Below, piece after piece: positions 48,842-59,572 of a stretch of DNA of 64,000 nucleotides. The DNA comes from Bacteroidetes bacterium HGW-Bacteroidetes-6 (lineage in GTDB: Bacteria; Bacteroidota; Bacteroidia; Bacteroidales; DTU049): contig PHDB01000006.1 of assembly GCA_002842495.1 (NCBI GenBank), positions 1 to 64,000 of the forward strand. Direction: 5' to 3'. The translations under genes and the position numbers were made by a program. Under the pieces are notes generated by a model that saw nothing but the letters and a program-made list of their open reading frames with translations, searched no databases and was not told the origin of the DNA. Numbering within the stretch: the first letter of the stretch is position 1; the number at the start of each line of letters is the position of its first letter.

Positions 48842-49426
48842 ATGATTCATTATCTCAACGGAAAAATAACCGAGATTAATCCCACCTATGCCGTTGTGGA
48901 GTGCAGCGGTGTAGGTTATTTTGTAAGCATTTCGCTCAACACCTACGAGAAGATTCAAAAGCAGGAACAAGTGAAACTTCTCACACATTACATTGTACGC
49001 GAAGACGGTCATTTTTTGTTTGGTTTTGCAAGCGAGGACGAGCGATTCATTTTTCGCTTACTACTGGGTGTCTCGGGCGTTGGAGCAAACACCGCTCGCA
49101 TGTTACTTTCTGCAATGAGTCCAGGCGAAGTGGTTGAAGCCATTACAACAGGCAACACAGGACGTTTACAAAAAGTAAAAGGAATAGGGCTTAAAACAGC
49201 GGAAAGAGTTATTGTTGATTTGCGCGATAAAATCGATAAAGGCTCTGTTGTGTCGGGAAATGTTTCACCTCTGCACAATACAATTAAACAAGAAACGTTA
49301 TCTGCTTTGACTCAGCTTGGCTTTGCCCGTCAAACGGCCGAAAAAGCCATCGATAAAGTAATTCAGCAGTCGGGCGACATTGAAACCGTGGAAGATATGA
49401 TTCGTCAGGCTTTAAAATTTTTGTAG
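48842..49426 (+). CDS. ruvA: Holliday junction DNA helicase subunit RuvA
   Basis: MIHYLNGKITEINPTYAVVECSGVGYFVSISLNTYEKI, LLGVSGVGANTARMLLSAMSPGEVVEAI, KVKGIGLKTAERVIVDLRDK. Confidence 0.96.
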   Translation: MIHYLNGKITEINPTYAVVECSGVGYFVSISLNTYEKIQKQEQVKLLTHYIVREDGHFLFGFASEDERFIFRLLLGVSGVGANTARMLLSAMSPGEVVEAITTGNTGRLQKVKGIGLKTAERVIVDLRDKIDKGSVVSGNVSPLHNTIKQETLSALTQLGFARQTAEKAIDKVIQQSGDIETVEDMIRQALKFL

Positions 49427-49441
49427 AACTAGATGAACTGA

Positions 49442-52400
49442 TTGGTGAAAGGATATTTGTTTTTTCCGGTTGCAACAACACTTGCCATTATTACGGCTCA
49501 GGTGATATCGCCTGTTTCGCATAATCCGCAAATCCATAATCTGCCAGTCAACTCTTTTGTTACTGTGCCCGTCGATACGCCTCCACCAGGCGACACGCTT
49601 CCTTTTCCATTCAACGACGATCCGGTCTACTCGCCACAAAGCAATAATAATCCACTGTTTTTCAACGACCCGAAAAACATTTCGGACACTGTTATTTTTG
49701 ACCCCGAAACCGGAGAATACATTTTTCAGCGAAAAGTAGGTTCGCTCGACTACAGACCCTCTTTCAGCATGAATCGCGAAGAGTATTATCAATACGATTT
49801 CGACAAAGCTGTTCGCGATTATTGGCTGGAACGATCCTCAGCTGCAGGCAAAAAACACAATGGAAACGGCCTTCAATTTAATCTTCCGCTACTTGGAAAC
49901 GAAGGTATTTTCGGATCAAACACCATCGACATTCGCCCATCGGGAACTGCCGAGCTCATTTTTGGCATCAACGCCAATCGCCGCGACGATCCTGCTTTAA
50001 ACGTAAAACAACGCAGAACAGCCAACTTCGACTTTCAGGAAAAGATTCAAATGAATGTTCAGGCAAAAATTGGCGACAAAGTTGATTTCGGCGTAAAATA
50101 CAACACAGAGTCCTCGTTTGAGTTTGAAAACAAAATGAAATTGCAATACGAAGGCAAAGAAGACGAAATTATCAAAAGCATTGAGGCCGGCGATGTAACG
50201 CTGCCTCTTAACAGCACACTCATCAATGGTAGCCAGAGCCTCTTTGGTATTAAATCGAAACTTCAGTTTGGAAAAGTAACGGTTACCAGTGTTATTTCTC
50301 AACAAAAAGGACAAACATCCAACATTACAGTTACCGGAGGTGCTCAAACCAGCGATTTCGAACTCTATGCCGACGAGTACGAAGAGAAAAAACACTTTTT
50401 GGTATCGCAATATTTCAGAAACAATTACAATAATTGGCTCGAGAACATGCCGGTTATTGGCTCCCCCATCAACATTACCAAAATGGAAGTCTGGGTCACA
50501 AATATTGGCCCAGCCACACAGGAAAACAGAAATATTGTGGCTATGATGGACTTAGGTGAACAATCGCCATACAACACCAATATTACCGGATATCCCACTT
50601 CTCTGGCTCAATTTCCCGACAACGAATCAAACGACCTTCTCGATATTGTCAACATTGATCAAATCAGAGACATTAACTCGGTGAATGCATACCTGAATGG
50701 TCTCGGATTTACGGGTGGTGTTGATTACGAGAAAATTGAAAACGCACGCCTCCTTGCTCCAACCGAATACACATATAACTCAAAACTTGGCTTCATTTCG
50801 TTAAACAGCACACTGAACGACGATCAGGTTTTGGCCGTTGCATTTCAATACACCGTTTTGGGTAGCGACAGCGTCTTTCAGGTGGGTGAATTTTCGAACG
50901 GCGGCATTGCAGCCCCTGGGTGCCTTATGGTAAAACTGCTCAAAAGCACTGCTCAAAACACCAAAATTCCTCTTTGGGGTTTGATGATGAAAAACGTGTA
51001 TGCCATTGGTGGTTATCAGGTCAATCCCGAAGATTTTCGTCTTGATGTTTTATACAAAAGCGATGCTTTGGGCGTTCCTGCAGGATATTTACTCGAAGGA
51101 AACCTTCAGGGAATTCCGCTTATTCGTGTTTTAAACATGGACAACCTGAATGCCAACAACGATCCTGAACCCGACGGAATATTCGACTTTATCGACAATG
51201 CTGCCACAATTGGTGGAACAATCAATGCGAAAAACGGACGCATTTTCTTCCCCATGCTTGAACCCTTCGGACAAGATCTTCGTAACGAAATTGGAGACCA
51301 AACGCTGGCCGATAAATATTGTTACGATTCGCTTTATACGATGACCAAAACCGGTGCACGTCAATATCCCAATAAAAACCGATTCACCATTGCTGGTCGT
51401 TTCAAATCGTCAGTTGGAAATGAGATTTCGCTCAACGCAATGAATATTCCGCAGGGAAGCGTTAAAGTAACGGCAGGTGGTATTTTACTCACCGAAAACG
51501 TTGATTACACCGTTGACTATACTCTTGGTCGTCTAAAAATCATCAACGAAGGTATTTTGAATTCGGGAGCACCTATCAATATCAGCCTCGAAAGCAATTC
51601 CCTTTTTAGCATTCAAACCAAAACTTTTTTGGGAACCCACATCGACTACGAAGTCAACCGCAATTTGTTGGTCGGAGCTACCATTCTCAATCTCACCGAA
51701 CGTCCATTTACCTATAAGGTAAATATAGGCGAAGAGCCTATTTCGAACACTATGTGGGGGCTCAACCTATCCTATCAAACCGAATCGCGATTGCTCACCA
51801 AAGCGGTGGATGCATTGCCATTTATACAAACCAAAGCTGTTTCGAAAGTAAATATTGATGCCGAAGTAGCCAACCTTATTCCAGGCCATGCCCGCGCTAT
51901 TGGTAAAACCGGAACTGCCTATATCGACGATTTCGAAGGCAGTAAATCTTCAATCGATATTAAGAACGTAGGCACGTGGTTTATTTCTTCCGTTCCACAA
52001 GGACAGAGCGCTTTGTTTCCCGAAGCAGCAAATGACACCACCCTTGCCAGTGGCTTCAATCGTGCCAAACTTGCCTGGTATGTTATCGACCCTCTGTTTT
52101 TCAGAAACAACAATCTCACACCCGACCATATCCGAAACGACCCCGCTATGCAGTCGAACCACTACATGCGCGAAGTTCTCGAAACCGAGGTTTTTCCATA
52201 CAAGCAGAACGCCAATAATATTGTAACCAACATTGCCGTTCTCGATCTGGCTTATTATCCCTCTGAGAAAGGCCCCTACAACTACGATGTTGACCCAACA
52301 CCCGTTTCTGCAGGTATCGATGCCGACGGAAACCTCAACGACCCGGCATCGCGTTGGGCTGGTATTATGCGAAAAGTGGAAACCCCCGACTTCGAGGAAA

Positions 52401-55400
52401 CCAATGTGGAATACATCGAATTCTGGGTAATGGATCCTTTTATTTATAACCCATCGCATTCGGGTGGAAAACTTATTTTTGACATCGGCGATATCTCCGA
52501 AGATGTGCTGCGTGATCACCGCAAAAGCTACGAAAACGGATTACCAACTTCTGCCACCATTGAGAACGTCGACTCAACTCAATGGGGTCGCGTTCCTTTG
52601 CTTCAGGCCCTGGTGAATTCGTTCGATAACGATCCTACCTCACGTGAATTTCAGGATGTTGGTCTTGATGGACTTTCGGATGCCGACGAAAACAGCTACT
52701 TCTACAACTTATATGTGAATGCAGTCGGAACCGTTTTTGGGACTGGCTCCAATGCCTACTTAAAAGCTGTAGAAGACCCTTCCACCGACAACTTCCACTA
52801 TTTCCGCGGTTCTGATTACGATACCCAGGAACTTGACATTTTGGAACGCTATAAAAAATACAACGGCGTTGAAAAAAACAGCCCTACAAGCGAGCAATCG
52901 CCCGAGACATATCCTACTTCGTCAACAACTCTCCCAAACGTCGAAGACATCAATCGCGACAATACCCTCAACGAATCGGAACGCTATTTCCAATACGAAA
53001 TCGATTTGGAACCATCAAAAATGAATGTCGGAGAGAACTACATTACTGATGTTTTCACAGCTTCGCCAAGATTGGCCGATGGAACGACCGGCTCGGTGAA
53101 ATGGTATCAGTTTAAAATTCCCGTAAAAGACCCCGATTTGGTTGTTGGTGGAATTCAGGATTTCAAATCAATACGGTTTATCCGCGTTTTATTGAAAGAT
53201 TTCGCAGAACCTGTTGTTTTACGTTTTGCAACACTTGAGCTTGCACGAAGTCAGTGGAGAAAATACGACAATGCATTGCTGTATCCGGGAGAATATATTC
53301 CCTCCGACGATCAAAACGGAACCTCTTTTGATATTTCAGCAGTTAATGTAGAAGAAAATGGTAGCCGGACTCCCATTCCCTATGTGCTACCTCCGGGAAT
53401 TGAGCGCGAAGTTGGTTATGGCTCTACTACCATGTACGAAATGAACGAACAATCGCTTGTATTGAAAGCTTGCGACCTCATCGATGGTGATGCTCGCGCT
53501 GTTTACAAAACCTGCGACTTCGACATTCGCCTGTACAAACGCCTTAAAATGTTTATCCATTCCGAGTTGACTTCGCCCGATTTATACTCACTCAGCAATG
53601 GTGATGTTTCCCTATTCATTCGTCTCGGAACCGACTTCACTAACAACTTCTACGAATACGAAATTCCATTGCATCCAACTCCGTTAAATGTAAGTGCTCA
53701 GGATCCTGATATCAGACAACTTGTGTGGGCCGACTCACTCGATTTGGAGCTTTCGAAACTGACCGATCTGAAAAAGGCACGAAATATTGCCATGCGTTTG
53801 GAAAATTCCACAGTAAACCTCATGACACCATACTATCAATACGATGGTGAAAACAAAATGACCATCATGGGTATTCCAAACCTGAGCGATGTACGTACAA
53901 TTATGATTGGTGTGCGTAATCCTAAGCGGAGCCCTTTGAACCTTTCGGACGATGGTATGGCCAAATGTTTCGAAGTATGGGTGAACGAGCTACGTCTTTC
54001 CGACTTCGACGAAGACGGAGGTTGGGCCGCAACAACACGTGTAACAGCCGATCTTGCCGACCTCGGGAATGTTGCCATGGTTGGAAATGTTTCTACTGCT
54101 GGTTTTGGCAGCATCGAAAAAAAGGTGTCGGAGCGGCAAAAAGACAATATCATGTCCTACGACTTCGCCACCAATCTTGAATTAGGCAAATTCCTTCCTG
54201 AAAAATCGGGTCTTAAAATACCCATGCACTTCGATATTAGTGAGTCGTTCAGCAATCCACAATACAATCCTCTCAATCCCGACCTTTATTTACGCGACGA
54301 CTTGGAAACCTACAGCACACAGGCCGAAAAAGACTCTATCCTCAATATTGTTCAGGATTATACTCGCCGAAAAAGTCTCAACTTTGTAAATATCCGCAAG
54401 GAAAAAACCGGCGGAAATACAAAAACACATATTTATGACCTGTCGAACTTCGACCTCACCTATGCATACAACGAAGTATTTCAAAGGAACATCGAAATAG
54501 AATACAATCTCAAGAAAAATTACCGCGGTGCTCTCGGATACAATTATTCCAATACACCAAAGAACTATCAGCCATTTAAAAAGGTAAAACTTCTTCAGAA
54601 AAAAGCATTTAAGCTTATTGGCGACTTTAACTTCTATTTATTGCCCAAATCGCTTTCGTTTCGCACCGATCTTGATCGAGGCTACGAAGAAAACCTTTGG
54701 AGAAACAAAACTGATGCTCTTATTATTATCGAACCTTCATATTTGAAAACTTTTAACTGGAATCGTACATATTCTATGAAATTTGACTTGACAAAAAGCA
54801 TCAAAGTCGATTTCAATGCTATGGCTAATGCCAGGGTGGATGAACCTCCAGGAAAACTGGATAAAGAAGACAGCGAGTATCAGGCAAAAATGGACTCTAT
54901 CTGGCAAAACATTAAAAGCATGGGCCGCATCACCAACTATAATCAGTCGTTGAAGGTAAATTATGCGATTCCTGTTAATAAGCTTCCTATGCTCGACTGG
55001 ATAAGCTCTTCGGCTCAATATTCCGGTGATTACAAATGGATTGCCTCACCTTTATATAAGGACTCTCTTGGGAATTATGCCGAACATCCCTATGGAAACA
55101 CCATCGAAAACAACCGTTCCATTTCAATCAATACCAATGGAAATATGGTGACTCTGTACAACAAAATCCCTTATCTCAAAAAACTGAATCAGAAATCGAC
55201 CAGACCCACAGCCAACAATCGTAGGGTTCTTCCTACCGATTCTGATTCAAGCGATGTTGGAAGTAAGGATACTACGGCTCTATTCAAAAAAATAGCCGAT
55301 AACTTTTTGCGTTTTTTAATGATGACCAAAAACCTTTCGCTCGCATACACACTTGCCGAAGGCACTTATGTTCCCGGCTACAGAGGTGGAATCGATATTT

Positions 55401-56668
55401 TGGGCATGGATCTAAGCAGACAGGCTCCGGGATGGGGATTTGTTTTTGGTGATCAGCGCGATATACGTCCTTTTCTTGTTCAAAACGACCTCCTCAGCAA
55501 AGACTCTCTGCTCAATAATGCTTATGCGACCCGCAGAAACGAAAACCTGAATGCGCGTGTTTCGCTCGAACCTTCCAAAAACATGAAAATCGAGTTAACG
55601 GCTATGCGAAACTTCACTGCTAATCACAGCGAATACTTTAAATACGACGAAGCCAACAACAATTATCGAAGTTACTCAGCAGTCGACAATGGTAGTTTCA
55701 GCATGTCAATCATCACATGGAAAACCGCTTTCATTTCAGATTATCAGGATTATTCCAATCAATCTTTCGAAGACTTCAAAAACATCAGGCCCGAAATTGC
55801 AGCAGAAGTAGCACAAGGTAGTGGCAACTGGGACGGAACTTATTTTACCGACACTCTTTCTGGGCTCCAGTATCCAACCGGTTATGGGCCAACGTCGCAG
55901 GAAGTACTGATTCCCGCATTCTTAACAGCCTATACTGGCGCCAATCCATCAAAATATATTCGCAACACATTTCCACGAATTCCTCTGCCCAACTGGCGAC
56001 TTACATACAGCGGACTTACGGAAATACCTTGGTTCAAAAAGCGTTTTAAATCGGCCACTATTTCGCATGCATATCGTTCAACATACAATATTGGTGGCTA
56101 CACCTCGAACGTTCTCTTTTCCGACTCCGATGGCGACGGTTTTACTTTTGTAAAAGATGCCATGAACAACTTCCTTCCCAGATATGAGATTGCTCAAGTT
56201 AGCATCACTGAGCAATTCAGTCCGCTTATCAACATCGATTTAACCTGGAAAAACAGTCTTATCAGCAAGATAGAATACAAAAAATCGAGAAATCTTGCGA
56301 TGAGTTTTTCCAACAATCAGCTTACTGAAGTTATTTCCGGAGAAATTACATTAGGACTTGGCTATCGAATTAAAGATGTTGAGTTTGAAATCTCAAATAA
56401 ACCATTCAAAAGCGATTTAAGTCTGAAAGCTGATTTTTCAATCAGAAACAATAAAACTGTTCTAAGAAAAATTGTAGAAAATGTCGATCAAATCAGTGCT
56501 GGTCAAAAAATTATTTCAGTAAATCTCTCGGCAGAATACATGCTAAGCCAAAAATTTACCATCAGGGCTTTCTTTGACAAAGTGATAAACAATCCCTACA
56601 TTTCGTCGCAGTTTCTCAACAGCAATACCAATGCAGGAATCAGTCTACGCTTCTCGCTCGCACAATAA
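49442..56668 (+). CDS. sprA: Cell surface/T9SS translocon protein SprA
   Basis: 2408 aa; NGLQFNLPLLGNEGIFGSNTIDIRPSGTAELIFGINANRRDDPALNVKQRRTANFDFQEKIQMNVQAKIGDKVDFGVKYNTESSFEFENKMKLQYEGKEDEIIKSIEAGDVTLPLNSTLINGSQSLFGIK; ruvA-sprA-gcvH neighbourhood. Confidence 0.96.
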   Translation: MVKGYLFFPVATTLAIITAQVISPVSHNPQIHNLPVNSFVTVPVDTPPPGDTLPFPFNDDPVYSPQSNNNPLFFNDPKNISDTVIFDPETGEYIFQRKVGSLDYRPSFSMNREEYYQYDFDKAVRDYWLERSSAAGKKHNGNGLQFNLPLLGNEGIFGSNTIDIRPSGTAELIFGINANRRDDPALNVKQRRTANFDFQEKIQMNVQAKIGDKVDFGVKYNTESSFEFENKMKLQYEGKEDEIIKSIEAGDVTLPLNSTLINGSQSLFGIKSKLQFGKVTVTSVISQQKGQTSNITVTGGAQTSDFELYADEYEEKKHFLVSQYFRNNYNNWLENMPVIGSPINITKMEVWVTNIGPATQENRNIVAMMDLGEQSPYNTNITGYPTSLAQFPDNESNDLLDIVNIDQIRDINSVNAYLNGLGFTGGVDYEKIENARLLAPTEYTYNSKLGFISLNSTLNDDQVLAVAFQYTVLGSDSVFQVGEFSNGGIAAPGCLMVKLLKSTAQNTKIPLWGLMMKNVYAIGGYQVNPEDFRLDVLYKSDALGVPAGYLLEGNLQGIPLIRVLNMDNLNANNDPEPDGIFDFIDNAATIGGTINAKNGRIFFPMLEPFGQDLRNEIGDQTLADKYCYDSLYTMTKTGARQYPNKNRFTIAGRFKSSVGNEISLNAMNIPQGSVKVTAGGILLTENVDYTVDYTLGRLKIINEGILNSGAPINISLESNSLFSIQTKTFLGTHIDYEVNRNLLVGATILNLTERPFTYKVNIGEEPISNTMWGLNLSYQTESRLLTKAVDALPFIQTKAVSKVNIDAEVANLIPGHARAIGKTGTAYIDDFEGSKSSIDIKNVGTWFISSVPQGQSALFPEAANDTTLASGFNRAKLAWYVIDPLFFRNNNLTPDHIRNDPAMQSNHYMREVLETEVFPYKQNANNIVTNIAVLDLAYYPSEKGPYNYDVDPTPVSAGIDADGNLNDPASRWAGIMRKVETPDFEETNVEYIEFWVMDPFIYNPSHSGGKLIFDIGDISEDVLRDHRKSYENGLPTSATIENVDSTQWGRVPLLQALVNSFDNDPTSREFQDVGLDGLSDADENSYFYNLYVNAVGTVFGTGSNAYLKAVEDPSTDNFHYFRGSDYDTQELDILERYKKYNGVEKNSPTSEQSPETYPTSSTTLPNVEDINRDNTLNESERYFQYEIDLEPSKMNVGENYITDVFTASPRLADGTTGSVKWYQFKIPVKDPDLVVGGIQDFKSIRFIRVLLKDFAEPVVLRFATLELARSQWRKYDNALLYPGEYIPSDDQNGTSFDISAVNVEENGSRTPIPYVLPPGIEREVGYGSTTMYEMNEQSLVLKACDLIDGDARAVYKTCDFDIRLYKRLKMFIHSELTSPDLYSLSNGDVSLFIRLGTDFTNNFYEYEIPLHPTPLNVSAQDPDIRQLVWADSLDLELSKLTDLKKARNIAMRLENSTVNLMTPYYQYDGENKMTIMGIPNLSDVRTIMIGVRNPKRSPLNLSDDGMAKCFEVWVNELRLSDFDEDGGWAATTRVTADLADLGNVAMVGNVSTAGFGSIEKKVSERQKDNIMSYDFATNLELGKFLPEKSGLKIPMHFDISESFSNPQYNPLNPDLYLRDDLETYSTQAEKDSILNIVQDYTRRKSLNFVNIRKEKTGGNTKTHIYDLSNFDLTYAYNEVFQRNIEIEYNLKKNYRGALGYNYSNTPKNYQPFKKVKLLQKKAFKLIGDFNFYLLPKSLSFRTDLDRGYEENLWRNKTDALIIIEPSYLKTFNWNRTYSMKFDLTKSIKVDFNAMANARVDEPPGKLDKEDSEYQAKMDSIWQNIKSMGRITNYNQSLKVNYAIPVNKLPMLDWISSSAQYSGDYKWIASPLYKDSLGNYAEHPYGNTIENNRSISINTNGNMVTLYNKIPYLKKLNQKSTRPTANNRRVLPTDSDSSDVGSKDTTALFKKIADNFLRFLMMTKNLSLAYTLAEGTYVPGYRGGIDILGMDLSRQAPGWGFVFGDQRDIRPFLVQNDLLSKDSLLNNAYATRRNENLNARVSLEPSKNMKIELTAMRNFTANHSEYFKYDEANNNYRSYSAVDNGSFSMSIITWKTAFISDYQDYSNQSFEDFKNIRPEIAAEVAQGSGNWDGTYFTDTLSGLQYPTGYGPTSQEVLIPAFLTAYTGANPSKYIRNTFPRIPLPNWRLTYSGLTEIPWFKKRFKSATISHAYRSTYNIGGYTSNVLFSDSDGDGFTFVKDAMNNFLPRYEIAQVSITEQFSPLINIDLTWKNSLISKIEYKKSRNLAMSFSNNQLTEVISGEITLGLGYRIKDVEFEISNKPFKSDLSLKADFSIRNNKTVLRKIVENVDQISAGQKIISVNLSAEYMLSQKFTIRAFFDKVINNPYISSQFLNSNTNAGISLRFSLAQ

Positions 56669-56681
56669 TTTTCGCAGCTTG

Positions 56682-56712
56682 TTTGGCAGAATCAAAAAAT
56701 AATGTAATTTTG
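56682..56712 (+). promoter_or_regulatory. Bacteroidota-type promoter for gcvH
   Basis: TTTG 56682-56685, 19-nt spacer, TAATTTTG 56705-56712, ATG at 56735. Confidence 0.6.
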
Positions 56713-56734
56713 AAGCCTAAAAATAAAATAGAAA

Positions 56735-57115
56735 ATGAAAATTCCTGAAGATTTGTTATACACCAAGGATCATGAATGGATTCGGGTCGAAGGTGATGTT
56801 GCATTTATTGGCGTTACCGATTTTGCTCAATCCGAATTGGGCGACGTTGTTTTCGTTGAGGTGGAAACTGTTGGTGAAATTCTCGAACGCGAAGAAGCGC
56901 TGGGTACAATAGAAGCCGTAAAAACCGTTAGCGACGTGTTTATGCCAGTGGCCGGCGAAGTCCTTGAATTCAATGAATTGGTAAAAGAGACGCCGGATCT
57001 CATCAACAAAGATCCGTATGGAGATGGCTGGATTGTGAAAATTAAAATTACTGAACAGGAACACTTGAATGATTTGATGAATGCTGAAAGCTATAAAAGT
57101 CAGACTGGCCATTAA
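56735..57115 (+). CDS. gcvH: Glycine cleavage system H protein
   Basis: YTKDHEWIRVEGDVAFIGVTDFAQSELGDVVFVEVETVGEILEREEALGTIEAVKTVSDVFMPVAGEVLEFN, with the lipoyl lysine in EAVKTVSD. Confidence 0.97.
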   Translation: MKIPEDLLYTKDHEWIRVEGDVAFIGVTDFAQSELGDVVFVEVETVGEILEREEALGTIEAVKTVSDVFMPVAGEVLEFNELVKETPDLINKDPYGDGWIVKIKITEQEHLNDLMNAESYKSQTGH

Positions 57116-57243
57116 TCCCTGTTTTCCTGCTTATTAGCATTGTTTTCAGCCTTTAACTTGCCGGATTGTACCTTTTCCTGATATTAACATTATGAAATAA
57201 GTACTTTTCTGCATCTTTGAATAAATTTTTAAACAGCAAAACC

Positions 57244-57927
57244 ATGGAAATTAAGAAAAACCCCAAATACGATCTGGAACCCCGAAAGGGATTTTTCCTT
57301 GAACTGGGCTTGGTATTTGCCCTCGTTATAGTTCTTACCAGTTTCGAATGGAAAAAAACTGACAGCGCTGGAAACGACTGGGATCAGCTTCAGGTAGTGG
57401 ATATTCCGGAAGAAATGGTTGAAATCACCCGTCAGGAAGAGCCAGAACCTCCTAAACCAGAACCACAAACTACTTTGCTCGAGATTGTTGATGACAACGT
57501 TGATGTTCAGGACGACCTTGATATCAATGCCGAAGATGACCAAGACAACGAAGTTGGCGATTTTGTAGCTCCTATTCAGGATGACGACGAACCCGATATT
57601 ATTGAAGCAGAAATTTTCACCATTGTTGAAGAGCAACCCGGTTTCCCCGGTGGCGAATCAGCCCTGATGGAATATCTTGGCCGAAACATTAAATATCCGC
57701 AACTTGCTCGTGAAAGCAACATTCAGGGAACTGTTTTTGTTACGTTTGTTGTTGAACCCAACGGAAGCATATCAAATGTTAAAACCCTTCGTGGAATTGG
57801 TGGTGGTTGCGACGAAGAAGCTCTCCGTGTTGTAAAAAGTATGCCGAATTGGACTCCGGGAAAACAACGCGGAAAACCCGTTCGTGTTCAGTTCAACTTA
57901 CCCATTCGTTTTGTATTGCAAGGATAA
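57244..57927 (+). CDS. TonB family protein (copy 1)
   Basis: Single N-terminal TM, FEWKK after the TM, acidic/Pro-rich linker, C-term PGGESALMEYLGRNIKYPQLARESNIQGTVFVTFVVEPNGSISNVKTLRGIGGGCDEEALRVVKSMPNWTPGKQRGKPVRVQFNLPIRF. Confidence 0.92.
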   Translation: MEIKKNPKYDLEPRKGFFLELGLVFALVIVLTSFEWKKTDSAGNDWDQLQVVDIPEEMVEITRQEEPEPPKPEPQTTLLEIVDDNVDVQDDLDINAEDDQDNEVGDFVAPIQDDDEPDIIEAEIFTIVEEQPGFPGGESALMEYLGRNIKYPQLARESNIQGTVFVTFVVEPNGSISNVKTLRGIGGGCDEEALRVVKSMPNWTPGKQRGKPVRVQFNLPIRFVLQG

Positions 57928-57950
57928 TTAATATACAAACAAAATGATTA

Positions 57951-57975
57951 AAAACCGGCCGATGCCGGTTTTTTT
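57951..57975 (+). terminator. Intrinsic terminator after tonB copy 1
   Basis: AAAACCGGC-CGAT-GCCGGTTTT followed by T-run. Confidence 0.88.
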
Positions 57976-58075
57976 ATTGCCTATAACTTTCTCAAAATAT
58001 ACTTTAACTTATTTGCACTTGTCTTCGCAATTAATCTACTGTAAATTAGCTTATTAATACTAAAAGCCAACCATC

Positions 58076-58753
58076 ATGAAACCCAAGAAAAAAGACTCGA
58101 AAAACATGGAAAAGTTCAAATCTATCTTTTTCCAAACAGGATTGCTTATTTCTCTCTTTGTTGTACTCGCTGCATTTGAATGGAAAAAATACGACAGCAA
58201 CAACAACAACTTTTATCAACAAGTATTTGTTCCCATCGATGATGAGCTAGCAACAATTACCAAGGAAGAGCCTCCTAAAACCAAAATTATTCAGCCAACA
58301 ACAATCTTTGACATCAAAGACGACAATGTTGTCATTAACGACACCCTGGTTTTCGACCCTAACCCCGATATTAATCAAACAGTTGTAAAACATATTACCA
58401 TTGACACTACAGACATAGTGATAAATGATCCCCCTCCGGTATTTATTGCTCCTGTAATGCCCGAATTTCCCGGAGGAACCGAAGCATTATACAACTTTTT
58501 AGGCGGAAATATCAAATACCCATCGCTTGCCCGTGAAAGCAATATACAAGGAACAGTATTCGTCACTTTTGTAATCGAAAAAGATGGTTCGGTAACTAAC
58601 GCTCAAATTTTACGGGGAATTGGTGGTGGCTGCGACGAAGAAGCAATGCGTGTTGTTCGCAAAATGCCAAATTGGAATCCTGGACAAAACAGTCTTGGAA
58701 GACCTGTTCGCGTTCAATTAAACCTTCCTGTTCGATTTGTTTTAGAAGGATAA
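58076..58753 (+). CDS. TonB family protein (copy 2)
   Basis: Same layout; AFEWKKYDSNNNNF; PEFPGGTEALYNFLGGNIKYPSLARESNIQGTVFVTFVIEKDGSVTNAQILRGIGGGCDEEAMRVVRKMPNWNPG. Confidence 0.92.
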   Translation: MKPKKKDSKNMEKFKSIFFQTGLLISLFVVLAAFEWKKYDSNNNNFYQQVFVPIDDELATITKEEPPKTKIIQPTTIFDIKDDNVVINDTLVFDPNPDINQTVVKHITIDTTDIVINDPPPVFIAPVMPEFPGGTEALYNFLGGNIKYPSLARESNIQGTVFVTFVIEKDGSVTNAQILRGIGGGCDEEAMRVVRKMPNWNPGQNSLGRPVRVQLNLPVRFVLEG

Positions 58754-58772
58754 TGATTTGTGCTTCGAAAAA

Positions 58773-58796
58773 GGCCGGCCGATGCCGGTCTTTTTT
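58773..58796 (+). terminator. Intrinsic terminator after tonB copy 2
   Basis: GGCCGGC-CGAT-GCCGGTC followed by T6; same core as the terminator after copy 1. Confidence 0.82.
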
Positions 58797-58894
58797 ATTC
58801 CTTAAACTTTATCAAACCATTCACTCACTTATTGAATCTTGTAACGGAACATATACGATTGTATTTTAGACTATTAATTGCAAAAACAATCAAA

Positions 58895-59572
58895 ATGGAA
58901 ATTAAAAAGAATGAATCGAAAAACATGGAAAAACACAAATTGCTGTTTTTTCAAATGGGATTGCTGATAGCCCTTTTTCTGGTATTGGCCGCCTTTGAGT
59001 GGAAGAAAGACGTTAACTCCATCTCAAATCTTTGTGTAGACGACTTTCCGATTATTGATCAAGATTTAGCACCGATTACCCCTCCCGATAAAAAGGACAT
59101 TAAACCAGTAGTAAACACCACACAACTGAAAATCACTACGCTCGATATCAATGATAACATCGATGTAGATGCCGAAGACAATCAAAATAAAAAGGCAGAA
59201 GTTTTTGAAAAACCTCTTGAACATGAAGAAACACCCGAAGTGGAAGGAGATGAAATTATCAAAGTGGCACCAGTCATGCCTGAGTTTCCGGGCGGAACCG
59301 AAGGACTTTATGAATTTCTTGGGGCAAACACAAGATATCCGCAGGCAGCCAAAGATATTGATTTGGAAGGAATAGTGTATGTGACTTTTATCATCGAAAA
59401 AGACGGTTCGGTAAGTAACTCGCAAATATTACGAGGAATCGGTGGTGGTTGCGACGAAGAAGCCTTGCGCGTTGTAAGAAAAATGCCACATTGGACTCCG
59501 GGCAAAAACAACCTTGGAAGACCTATACGGGTTCAAATGAATCTTCCGGTTAAATTCATCCTAAAAAGTTAA
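58895..59572 (+). CDS. TonB family protein (copy 3)
   Basis: MEIKKNESKNMEKHKLLFFQMGLLIALFLVLAAFEWKKDVNS...PEFPGGTEGLYEFLGANTRYPQAAKDIDLEGIVYVTFIIEKDGSVSNSQILRGIGGGCDEEALRVVRKMPHWTPG; start placed at 58895. Confidence 0.92.
   Translation: MEIKKNESKNMEKHKLLFFQMGLLIALFLVLAAFEWKKDVNSISNLCVDDFPIIDQDLAPITPPDKKDIKPVVNTTQLKITTLDINDNIDVDAEDNQNKKAEVFEKPLEHEETPEVEGDEIIKVAPVMPEFPGGTEGLYEFLGANTRYPQAAKDIDLEGIVYVTFIIEKDGSVSNSQILRGIGGGCDEEALRVVRKMPHWTPGKNNLGRPIRVQMNLPVKFILKS

Noticed and set aside
48290-49012. 240-aa minus-strand ORF over malic enzyme/ruvA
   Set aside because: Antisense shadow of two confident genes
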